From Deltaproteobacteria bacterium (GTDB taxonomy: Bacteria; Desulfobacterota; Desulfobulbia; Desulfobulbales; Desulfurivibrionaceae): a DNA stretch of 53,122 bases. Position 1 is the stretch's first letter, and each line of letters begins with the position of its first letter. Made by a program: the position numbers and the translations under genes. Location: contig DUZU01000022.1 of assembly GCA_013349285.1 (NCBI GenBank), positions 1-53,122 on the forward strand, read 5' to 3'. The notes under the pieces are model-generated. The model did not search any database, was not told the DNA's origin, and saw only the letters and a program-made list of their open reading frames with translations. Shown piece by piece: positions 43,330 to 51,294 of the stretch.

Positions 43330-45093
43330 TTAGAATACACCTTTTACGCGGCCGGTCTCCACGTCAACATCGATACGACGGTAGGCCGGATCAGACGCGG
43401 TGCCGGGCATAAGGCTGATGGCGCCTGCAACCGGCACGACAAAACCGGCACCCTTGTAGGTGAGGATGTCGCGAATCGGCAAGGTCCAACCGGTGGGAAC
43501 ACCTTTTTTGGTCGGATCATGAGAAAGGCTGAGGTGGGTTTTAACCATACAGGTGCCCATCTCTTTAAGCTCGGGATCTTTTTCCATCCGATCAAGTTTG
43601 GTTTTGGCCTCAGGCGAGTAACTAACGCCGTCCGCACCGTAAACCTCTCTGGCGATCTTATCGATCCGCACACTGAGGGAATCATCAAGCTCGTAGAGGA
43701 ATTTAAAGTCGTTCGGCTCTTCGCAGGCGTCAACAACCGCATCAGCAAACTCAAGCGCGCCCTCGCCGCCTTTTTCCCAATGACGGGAAAGAGCAACCCT
43801 GGCCCCAGCCGCTTCACAGATCCGGCGAACGGCTTTGATCTCGGCGTCGGTGTCGGTGTAGAAGGCATTGATACAAACAACCGGATTGATACCGGCTTTC
43901 TTGACGGTCTCAATATGATGAATGAGGTTTTTGCAACCCTCTTCAACCCAGCCGACATTCTCCTTGCCATACTCTTCGGGCATGGGCTTGCCGGGCACCG
44001 GAATCGGCGCGCCGCCGTGACACTTAAGAGCCCGGATGGTGGCAACGACCACCGCACAGTTGGGCTTATTGCCTGAGAAACGACACTTGAGGTTCCAGAA
44101 CTTCTCAAAGCCGATATCGGCGCCGAAGCCGGACTCGGTGACGTTGTAATCAGCAACCTTGAGGGCAACCCGGTCAGCGATAACCGAAGACTGACCAATG
44201 GCGATATTGGCAAAAGGACCGGCATGAACGATAACCGGCTGACCTTCCAGGGTCTGCATGATATTGGGATTAAGAGCCTCAACCATCCAGGCGGTCATGG
44301 CGCCGGCAACATCGAGATCCTCGGTGGTAACCGGCCGATCGTTGCGGTCGTAACCAACCACGATCTTACCCATTCTCCGGCGCATATCAGCCAGATCATT
44401 GGCAATGGAAAGAATGGCCATAACCTCGGAGCTGACCGCAATGGCGAATTTGGACTGCATGGTCATACCGTCCATGTTGCCGCCAAGGCCGATGGTGATG
44501 TTCCGCAGGGACTGGGCGCAGAAATCCATGATCCAACCCATCTCCACCTTCTTGGGATGAATGTCAAGACGCTTCAGACCGCGTTTGGCGAGAATCTCGT
44601 CGGAATAATTGCATTCATGCTGCATCCGGGAGGTAACGGCAACCATGGCCAGGTTGTGGGCGTTCATGATGGCGTTGATGTCACCGGTAAGCCCCAAGGA
44701 AAACGGGGTGAGCGGAATACACTGAGCCAGACCGCCGCCGGCGGCGGAACCCTTGATGTTCATGGTCGGGCCGCCGGAAGGCTGACGGATAGCGCCGACA
44801 ACACTCTTGTTCCGTTTACCCAGACCCTGAACCAGACCCATGGCGCAGGTGGATTTACCCTCACCGAGCGGAGTCGGGCTGATGGCGGTAACATCGATGT
44901 ATTTACCGTCCGGCTTATCACCAAGGCGGTTCATAATCCTGCGGTAATCAAGCTTGCCGATATAATGACCATAGGGCAGCAATTCTTCCTTCTCAAGCCC
45001 AAGCTGCTCGCCAAGTTCATAAACAGTCTTCATGCGGCTCTCTGCTTCTTCCGCGATTTCCCAGTCAGCATGTTTAGTAGGATCTAAAGCCAT
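43330..45093 (-). CDS. fhs: Formate-tetrahydrofolate ligase
   Basis: A 587-residue ATP-dependent enzyme that makes 10-formyl-THF from formate, the second step of the methyl branch. The P-loop-like motif is [20 protein letters not shown]. Others are [41 protein letters not shown] and [20 protein letters not shown]. Length is slightly above the usual 556-560. AAGGAGG lies six bases before the ATG, which predicts strong translation. It has its own terminator and stands apart from the folD-acs operon, with the pilB-type gene between them. Confidence 0.97.
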   Translation of the reverse strand: MALDPTKHADWEIAEEAESRMKTVYELGEQLGLEKEELLPYGHYIGKLDYRRIMNRLGDKPDGKYIDVTAISPTPLGEGKSTCAMGLVQGLGKRNKSVVGAIRQPSGGPTMNIKGSAAGGGLAQCIPLTPFSLGLTGDINAIMNAHNLAMVAVTSRMQHECNYSDEILAKRGLKRLDIHPKKVEMGWIMDFCAQSLRNITIGLGGNMDGMTMQSKFAIAVSSEVMAILSIANDLADMRRRMGKIVVGYDRNDRPVTTEDLDVAGAMTAWMVEALNPNIMQTLEGQPVIVHAGPFANIAIGQSSVIADRVALKVADYNVTESGFGADIGFEKFWNLKCRFSGNKPNCAVVVATIRALKCHGGAPIPVPGKPMPEEYGKENVGWVEEGCKNLIHHIETVKKAGINPVVCINAFYTDTDAEIKAVRRICEAAGARVALSRHWEKGGEGALEFADAVVDACEEPNDFKFLYELDDSLSVRIDKIAREVYGADGVSYSPEAKTKLDRMEKDPELKEMGTCMVKTHLSLSHDPTKKGVPTGWTLPIRDILTYKGAGFVVPVAGAISLMPGTASDPAYRRIDVDVETGRVKGVF

Positions 45094-45176
45094 TTACTTC
45101 CTCCTTCTTAAGAATATGTTCGATATTTCCCTATCCGTATCAAATAAAATCAAAATATTATCTAAAAAAACAACCG

Positions 45177-46133
45177 CTAAAAGGTGTCCAGGGAAAGATC
45201 ACCAAACACGGTTGCAAATTTTTCTTTAAAAGCGGCAAAAAGCGGAATCATAATCTCCCGCATCGAGGGCTCGGCATTTTTAGGGGTCCGTAACCTGAAG
45301 ATATGCAGCCATTCGAGCAGATTGGCATAAACAATGATCTCGGTTTTGCAGGAGTTGGGCAAAACGGTGCGGGCGGCCTGGGGCGAAGAACTCTCAAGCA
45401 GCTTGAGATAGATCTTCTCGGTCTCCATCATCGCCCTTTCCCACAGCTCGTAACCTTCAGTGCCCTTTTCGTAAAACATGGGCTTGATAAAGGTGACCTC
45501 GCTACCGAACTTATCATCGGAATAACGGCAATAACGCTGGCTTTCCTGGAGAAAGGTACAGGGCCGATGGCGGACAATCTCGTGGGTCACGGCCCGGTTG
45601 GTGATAATCTTCACCGCGATATAACGATGCTTGGCCAAAAGATCGGCGGAAAGAGCGTCCACCTCAGCCAGGGTCATCTTGTTGACCTTAACGCCGGACT
45701 GCGGAACCCAGCCGCGCTTGGGAACAAGATCCGAAAAAAACAGAGGGTGGAGCTCGCCCAGGTAAGCTGCCACGGCCTTAATCAGCTTGACGCTTGAGTT
45801 ATCGCGATAAAGCTCCCGGAAAGCCCTGACCGTCCCGGTAATAAGCAGCACCTTTTTTTCAAGACGATCGAACTGAAGGTAGCGGGGAATCACTTCAAGA
45901 AACTGCATTATCAGCGAATCGCTATCAACCTCAACCTTCAGGGTAAGGGCTGCCATCTCCATCACGGAATTATGACCATGCTTGATTATTCCACGAATAA
46001 AGGGTTCGGTGGAATCACTGGTGATCTTATCTTCCGACTTATAACAGAGGCGGCCGCAGGTCTCAATACGGGTGGCCATGGATTGCTGGTCGAGCTTGTC
46101 CAGGATTTCAAATGATGCAGGTATAACCTTCAT
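45177..46133 (-). CDS. thyX: FAD-dependent thymidylate synthase ThyX
   Basis: A 318-residue flavoprotein that makes dTMP from dUMP using methylene-THF and NAD(P)H, so it uses the C1-folate pool fed by fhs and folD. The ThyX motif RHR-x7-S-x-RY is present as RHRPCTFLQESQRY. EIVRHR precedes it, and the segment GHNSVMEMAALTLKV contains an FAD-site histidine. The C-terminal LPNSCKTEIIVYANLLEWLHIFRLR is also typical. It is longer than the common 220-250-residue form because of an insertion in the middle (residues ~95-160). AAGGAA precedes the ATG. Confidence 0.93.
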   Translation of the reverse strand: MKVIPASFEILDKLDQQSMATRIETCGRLCYKSEDKITSDSTEPFIRGIIKHGHNSVMEMAALTLKVEVDSDSLIMQFLEVIPRYLQFDRLEKKVLLITGTVRAFRELYRDNSSVKLIKAVAAYLGELHPLFFSDLVPKRGWVPQSGVKVNKMTLAEVDALSADLLAKHRYIAVKIITNRAVTHEIVRHRPCTFLQESQRYCRYSDDKFGSEVTFIKPMFYEKGTEGYELWERAMMETEKIYLKLLESSSPQAARTVLPNSCKTEIIVYANLLEWLHIFRLRTPKNAEPSMREIMIPLFAAFKEKFATVFGDLSLDTF

Positions 46134-46157
46134 GCTATTCCTTAAAGAATAAAGATT

Positions 46158-47375
46158 TTAAGAACAACTGCACTTACAGCTGGCCCCGCCAACGCTCCCC
46201 TTGTGCTCTCCTTCCCAGAAAGGCGACATTTTCCGCAACTGGGCGATGATCGGGGGTAACTTTTCCAGTACAAAATCAACATCATCTTCCGTGTTGTAAA
46301 CACTCAAACTAAGGCGAATCGAACCGTGGGCTGCGGTAAAAGGAACCCCCATCGCCCGCATGACGTGGGACGGCTCAAGGGAACCCGAGGTGCAGGCCGA
46401 GCCGGAAGAGGCACAGATGCCGTAGGCATCAAGATGGAGCAGAATCGCCTCCCCCTCGACAAACTCAAAACTGATATTAGTGGTATTGGGCAACCGCATG
46501 GTCTTATGACCGTTGAGAATGGAGCGCGGCACCGAATTAAGCAGCCCGTTTTCAAGTTTGTCCCGCAGGGTCTTGACCTTGGTATTTTCAATATCCATTC
46601 TGGCTTGGGCCAGCTCACAGGCCTTGCCCAGGCCGACGATGGCGGCAACATTCTCGGTGCCGCCGCGCCGGCCATGCTCCTGATGCCCGCCGATCATGAA
46701 AGGAACAAAGGGAGTTCCCTTGCGGACATAAAGGACGCCGATACCTTTAGGTGCGTGTAATTTATGCCCTGAAAGCGAAAGGAAATCAATGGGTACTTGT
46801 GACAGGTCGATGGGGATTTTGCCGACCGCCTGCACCGCATCGGTATGAAACAGGATGCCCCGTTGCTTGGCAAGCCTGGCCATTTCGGCAATGGGAAAGA
46901 TAACCCCGGTCTCATTATTGGCCCACATCACGCTGACAATGGCGGTGTCGTCCTCAAGACTGTCTTCATAAAGCTGCATGTCGATGGTGCCGTCGCTGTT
47001 AACCGGCAACTGGGTGACCCGATGCTTGTGGCCGCTCAGCTTATCGAGCTTCTCACAAAGATTTTTAACCGCCGGATGCTCGACCCGGGTGGTGACGATG
47101 TGACGTTTTTCCGGAAAGGATTGCAAGGCGGAGAGAATGGCGGTGGAGTCGCTTTCCGTGCCGCAGCTGGTAAAAATCAGCTCATCGGGCTGGGCGCCGA
47201 GAAGGTTCGCTATTTTTTGCCTGGCTTCATTTACCACTCGCCCGACCTGCCCGCCGAAACGGTGCATACTGGAAGGATTGCCGTAGAGCTCGGAAAAATA
47301 AGGAAGCATGACCTCCAGCACCTCCGGCGCGACCCGGGTGGTGGCATTGTTATCCATATAGATGACCCGGTCCAT
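46158..47375 (-). CDS. nifS: Cysteine desulfurase NifS
   Basis: A 405-residue PLP enzyme that takes sulfur from cysteine for Fe-S cluster assembly. The PLP lysine is in LSLSGHKLHAPKGIGVLYV, and the persulfide cysteine is in the loop ICASSGSACTSGSLEPSHVM. DAVQAVGKIPIDL and GGTENVAAIVGLGKA are further marks. The protein ends in an unusual cysteine-rich tail (GGASCKCSCS). The ATG overlaps the nifU stop by one base (TAATG), with AGGAGG upstream, so NifU and NifS are made together. This pair probably feeds the many Fe-S enzymes of this genome. Some NifS homologs also release selenium, which is speculative here. Confidence 0.93.
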   Translation of the reverse strand: MDRVIYMDNNATTRVAPEVLEVMLPYFSELYGNPSSMHRFGGQVGRVVNEARQKIANLLGAQPDELIFTSCGTESDSTAILSALQSFPEKRHIVTTRVEHPAVKNLCEKLDKLSGHKHRVTQLPVNSDGTIDMQLYEDSLEDDTAIVSVMWANNETGVIFPIAEMARLAKQRGILFHTDAVQAVGKIPIDLSQVPIDFLSLSGHKLHAPKGIGVLYVRKGTPFVPFMIGGHQEHGRRGGTENVAAIVGLGKACELAQARMDIENTKVKTLRDKLENGLLNSVPRSILNGHKTMRLPNTTNISFEFVEGEAILLHLDAYGICASSGSACTSGSLEPSHVMRAMGVPFTAAHGSIRLSLSVYNTEDDVDFVLEKLPPIIAQLRKMSPFWEGEHKGSVGGASCKCSCS

Positions 47376-48208
47376 TACTTCTCCTCCTCAACAATCAGGG
47401 TATCGAGAACCTGCTCTCTGAGTTTCTTTTCAACATACTCTTTCAGGGTGGTCTGTGATTTCTTACAGGTGCCGCAGGCGCCGCGCAGGGAAACCGTGAC
47501 AAAATCGCCATCCACATCGACAAGTTCAATGTCGCCGCCATCCTTGCGCAGGTTGGGCCGAATCTCCTGATCAAGAACCTTTTCGATCATCTTGATTTTC
47601 TGAATATTGGTCATGGGCTTGGGGCGCTGATCCGTGATAACCACCGGGGTTTCATGCCGAACCTCACGGAGCAGTTCTTCCAACCGGTCATGGCATTTAC
47701 CGCAACCGCCGCCGGCCTTGGTAAAGTTGGTAATCTCTTCAACCGTACGCAGGTTGCTCTCCTGAATAGCCCTTTTGACCTCAAGATCGGTAACCCCGAA
47801 ACACTCGCAGACCACCTCGCCTTCGGCCATGGGGATGGGGATCCCCTTATAACTGGCAATGGCGGCCTCAAGGGCTTCGCGGCCCAGAACGGAACAGTGC
47901 ATCTTCTCCTTGGGCAGCCCGCCGAGATAATCGGCAATATCCTCGTTGGTGACCTGGGAGGCCTCTTCCAGGGTCATCCCCTTGATCATTTCAGTAAGGG
48001 CGGATGAAGAGGCAATGGCGCTGGCGCAACCAAAGGTCTTGAACTGGGCATCGACAATCCTGCCGTCATCGCCGAGCTTGAAGGTGAGCTTCAAGGCATC
48101 GCCGCAAGCCAGAGAGCCCACATCCCCAACGCCGTCGGCATTTTCAATCTCACCGACATTGCGAGGGTTCATGAAATGTTCTTTAACCTTATCCGTATAT
48201 TCCCACAT
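47375..48208 (-). CDS. nifU: Fe-S cluster assembly scaffold NifU (three-domain)
   Basis: A 277-residue protein with the full NifU layout. The IscU-like domain has cysteines in SLACGDAL, FKTFGCASAIASSSAL and KMHCSVLG. A BFD-like 2Fe-2S domain follows (VVCECFGVTDLE, GGGCGKCHDRLEEL), then a C-terminal Nfu domain with CxxC in SLRGACGTCKKSQTTL. It builds Fe-S clusters with NifS and passes them to apoproteins. AGGAG precedes the ATG. No nitrogenase gene is nearby, so this is probably the general Fe-S system (Isc substitute) of the organism, as in many anaerobes. Confidence 0.95.
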   Translation of the reverse strand: MWEYTDKVKEHFMNPRNVGEIENADGVGDVGSLACGDALKLTFKLGDDGRIVDAQFKTFGCASAIASSSALTEMIKGMTLEEASQVTNEDIADYLGGLPKEKMHCSVLGREALEAAIASYKGIPIPMAEGEVVCECFGVTDLEVKRAIQESNLRTVEEITNFTKAGGGCGKCHDRLEELLREVRHETPVVITDQRPKPMTNIQKIKMIEKVLDQEIRPNLRKDGGDIELVDVDGDFVTVSLRGACGTCKKSQTTLKEYVEKKLREQVLDTLIVEEEK

Positions 48209-48465
48209 ATCTATAATCTCCTGGCCGCCTTCTCATTAAACGAAATCCATCGTTGCCCTTTGCCGACGTAGTTCAGGGCAATCCCAAGAAAACAGAACCA
48301 AATCTAAAAAATGAATTAAAATGTATTTTTTGAATGCTTTTCCCGACTCAGAACCTAGCATATTAATTTTTTGGCCTGCAAAAAGCAACAAATAAACGGC
48401 AATAAGTGTCTCCTTGCAACCAACGGGGCCCTAGGCCGCATTAACCGGGCAACACCTTGCTGTAT

Positions 48466-50289
48466 TTAATCAGCTTCACCGGGATGCAGATATTGCCAGA
48501 TCCGCAAGGCGGTATCAGGGCCCACCCCCTCGATTCCGGCCAGCTGTTCAAGGGATGCGGCTCTGATCCGGGCCATGCTGCCCAGGGATTTTAGCAGCGC
48601 CTCTTTGCGCACCCGGCCGATGCCGTCTATCTTATCAAGCTCCGAGGCAAAGGCTTTCTTCTTCCGCAGGCTCCGGTGAAAGGTTACCCCGTAACGATGG
48701 GATTCATCCCTGATCTTCATCAGATAGAGCAGCACCGGTGAATATACCGGCAAAAGAATGGGATTTTTTCTTCCGGGCCGATAAAGCTTCTCCCCCTCCT
48801 CCGCCCGTTCCTTGGCAATGCCGACCAGCTCCACCCTGCCTTTGAGCCCGAGATCGCTCAAGACCGCCAGGGCAACCTGGAGCTGGCCCTTGCCGCCGTC
48901 AACCATGAACAGATCCGGCAGCTCATCGAGCTTATCCCCCGGTGCGAAACGCCGGCCTATGACCTCGGCCATCATCGCATAATCATTGGGCCCGTCAACC
49001 TCTCTGATCCGGTAATGGCGAAACATCTGTTTCATCTTTTGCCCGTTCACAAAACAAACCAGGGCGCCAACCGCCTGTTGACCGCTGATATTTGAAATAT
49101 CCAGACACTCAATCCGGTTTGGCGCCACAGTCAGATTTAACTTTTTCTGCAAAGCCCGGGACAGGGCCAGCCATGATTCATCCTTTTTATCCTGCACCGC
49201 CAAAACCTGCTCGGCATTACTTCTCGCCATCTCCAGCAGCCCCAGCTTGTCTCCGCGCCGGGGAAAAATCAGTTGAACCCGGTGACCGGCAAGATCACCA
49301 AGCCAGGAGGCAAGAGGATCCTCATCAAGCAGCCTGAGCGGCACCAGAATCTCTTGCGGCACCAACCTCTCTTCACTGTAGAAGCGGGCCACCACCTCGG
49401 AAAGAATCTCGCCATCATCACCGACCGGATCGGCCAGAAAAAATGACTGCTGGCCGGTGATCACCCCTTTGCGGATGAACATAATCGCCACCGCGATGGC
49501 TGCGCCCTGCCGAACCAGCCCGAAAACATCCTGATCAACCTCCCGTTGCGATACAACCTGTTGCTTTTCCAGGGTTTTCCCCAGGGCCTTGATCCGGTCG
49601 CGCAATAGCGCGGCCTCTTCAAAATGAAGGGCGGCCGAGGCCTGCTCCATCCTGGCCTGCAACTCCTTGACCAGCTGGCGGTTTTTCCCATCAAGGACCA
49701 GAATGACCTGCTGGACCATCTCCAGATATTGCTCGTGACTGATCTTGCCGACACAGGGGGCAAGACATCTGTTCATCTGGTGATTGAGACAGGGCCGTTT
49801 TTTTTGCTTAAGCTCTTTATCCGCACAACGGCGCAGGGGAAAGATGGAATTGAGATGCTTCAAGGTCTCCCACATGGCGGAAGAAGATGAAAAAGGGCCG
49901 AAATAACGGGCGCCATCCTTACCGCGCCGCCGGGTCATAACCAGCCGCGGCCAGCCCTCCTGCACCGTCACCTTGAGCCAGGGGTAATTTTTATCATCTC
50001 TAAGGATAACATTATATTTAGGGCGGTACTGTTTAATCAGCGAGGCTTCGAGGATCAGGGCCTCTTTTTCGGAGTTGGTGACAATGGTATCAATGGCCAC
50101 CACCCGGGCAAGCATGGCCACCGTTTTACTCTGCCGGCCAAGATCAGTCCGGGCATAGGATGACAGCCTTTTCTTGAGATCTTTGGCCTTGCCGACATAA
50201 AGCACCTCGTCTTCCCTGTTTTTCATCAGGTAAACGCCGGGGGCGCCGGAAACGCTTTTCAGGAAATCTTTAAAATCAAAGGAGCTCAT
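48466..50289 (-). CDS. uvrC: Excinuclease ABC subunit C
   Basis: A ~607-residue nucleotide-excision repair nuclease that cuts on both sides of the lesion after UvrA/UvrB loading. The N-terminal GIY-YIG domain appears as GVYLMKNREDEVLYVGKAKDLKKRL. A UVR domain lies near residue 200 (LVKELQARMEQASAALHFEEAALLRDRI). The RNase H-like nuclease has IECLDISNISG and LFMVDGGKGQL, and C-terminal helix-hairpin-helix motifs end the protein (IDGIGRVRKEALLKSLGS, IEGVGPDTALRIWQYLHP). An AAGG site favours the ATG at 50289 over an in-frame TTG at 50307. The 257 bases downstream, before nifU, contain no clear gene. Confidence 0.96.
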   Translation of the reverse strand: MSSFDFKDFLKSVSGAPGVYLMKNREDEVLYVGKAKDLKKRLSSYARTDLGRQSKTVAMLARVVAIDTIVTNSEKEALILEASLIKQYRPKYNVILRDDKNYPWLKVTVQEGWPRLVMTRRRGKDGARYFGPFSSSSAMWETLKHLNSIFPLRRCADKELKQKKRPCLNHQMNRCLAPCVGKISHEQYLEMVQQVILVLDGKNRQLVKELQARMEQASAALHFEEAALLRDRIKALGKTLEKQQVVSQREVDQDVFGLVRQGAAIAVAIMFIRKGVITGQQSFFLADPVGDDGEILSEVVARFYSEERLVPQEILVPLRLLDEDPLASWLGDLAGHRVQLIFPRRGDKLGLLEMARSNAEQVLAVQDKKDESWLALSRALQKKLNLTVAPNRIECLDISNISGQQAVGALVCFVNGQKMKQMFRHYRIREVDGPNDYAMMAEVIGRRFAPGDKLDELPDLFMVDGGKGQLQVALAVLSDLGLKGRVELVGIAKERAEEGEKLYRPGRKNPILLPVYSPVLLYLMKIRDESHRYGVTFHRSLRKKKAFASELDKIDGIGRVRKEALLKSLGSMARIRAASLEQLAGIEGVGPDTALRIWQYLHPGEAD

Positions 50290-50370
50290 TGCAAACCTTA
50301 TCGTCAAGCGGCAACAAAAAATATACTTGCTATGCTTCTCCCTAATTGCAGAAGCCTATTTTGTCAAATT

Positions 50371-50414
50371 CAAACAAAAAACCCGAAGTCTTTCGACTCC
50401 GGGTTTTTTGTTTG
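50371..50414. terminator. Bidirectional intrinsic terminator downstream of the ferredoxin gene
   Basis: CAAACAAAAAACCCG (50371-50385) pairs with CGGGTTTTTTGTTTG (50400-50414). After one mismatch, AGTC pairs with GACT around TTTC. The long stem with A/T flanks should end the minus-strand ferredoxin transcript before uvrC. Confidence 0.9.
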
Positions 50415-50437
50415 TTATTTATTATAGAATAAAAAAA

Positions 50438-51229
50438 CTATTCTTTCTTTTCTTCCAAACCTTTTACCACCAAAGCCCCGGCCAGTCCCAGCAGGCCGAT
50501 ATTCTTGATCTGCTTCATGGCCGGCATCATCATTCTGGCCATGACGGCCCTACGACGATTAGCCTCCGGCATATTCTGGGGAATAGACGTGGAGGTCAAC
50601 AAAGACATGTCACGTTTATTACCATAATATCGAACATTGGGGCCGATCTTAACGTTGGCGGACTCCAGCTTTGCCGCGCCATTCTTAACATATTTGGCAA
50701 CCTCCGACTGAGGATCATTGAGATCGCCGAAGATGCGGGCGCCGGCCAGGCAGGTCTGGACACAGGCCGGATCAAGTCCCTGATCCCGGCGCTCGACACA
50801 GAAGGTACACTTATCGGCCTTGGGCTCATCTCCCTCATCATTGATATAACGAGCCGTGTAAGGACATGCATCCGCACAGGCACCGCAACCGACGCAACGT
50901 TCCTTGTCGATCTGCACCGTACCGTCAAAGGGATCTTTCCAGGTGGCCAAAACCTCCATGGTTTGGGTTTTACCGGTTTTGGCATCCTTAAAGGTCATTT
51001 CAACCGGATCAACCGGACACAGGCCGACACAGGCAGGCTCGTCACAATGGTTGCATAATCCGGGATAATAGGTGGATGCCAGGCCGTGGGGCGTGTTGCT
51101 CGGCCCAAGACGCTTCACCCAGTTTCGCCCCTTAGTGGCGGGCACCTCCCATTCAGCCTTACAGGCAATAGCACAGGCATGACAGCCGACGCATTTATCA
51201 AGATCTATAATCATTCCGTATTGACTCAC
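50438..51229 (-). CDS. 4Fe-4S ferredoxin subunit of a molybdopterin oxidoreductase (PsrB/DmsB-like)
   Basis: A 263-residue electron-transfer subunit with four 4Fe-4S motifs of the DmsB/PsrB pattern: CVGCHACAIACKAEW, CNHCDEPACVGLCP, CVGCGACADACPYTARY and CTFCVERRDQGLDPACVQTC. The C-terminal ~30 residues include a hydrophobic helix (NIGLLGLAGALVV) that may touch the membrane or a membrane subunit. The start is a GTG with GGAGG seven bases before it. The gene lies 65 bases downstream of the catalytic subunit gene and is followed by a terminator, so a membrane anchor (NrfD/PsrC type), if any, must be upstream of the window or elsewhere. Confidence 0.9.
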   Translation of the reverse strand: MSQYGMIIDLDKCVGCHACAIACKAEWEVPATKGRNWVKRLGPSNTPHGLASTYYPGLCNHCDEPACVGLCPVDPVEMTFKDAKTGKTQTMEVLATWKDPFDGTVQIDKERCVGCGACADACPYTARYINDEGDEPKADKCTFCVERRDQGLDPACVQTCLAGARIFGDLNDPQSEVAKYVKNGAAKLESANVKIGPNVRYYGNKRDMSLLTSTSIPQNMPEANRRRAVMARMMMPAMKQIKNIGLLGLAGALVVKGLEEKKE

Positions 51230-51294
51230 GGTAATACCTCCATAAACAAGTAGTTAAATTTCCTTGGGTCTTTAATGCAATATTTTTATTAGCC

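Noticed and set aside
48209-48465. tRNA or small RNA gene in the nifU-uvrC gap
   Set aside because: No cloverleaf, T-loop or terminator pattern was found. It appears to be plain intergenic sequence.
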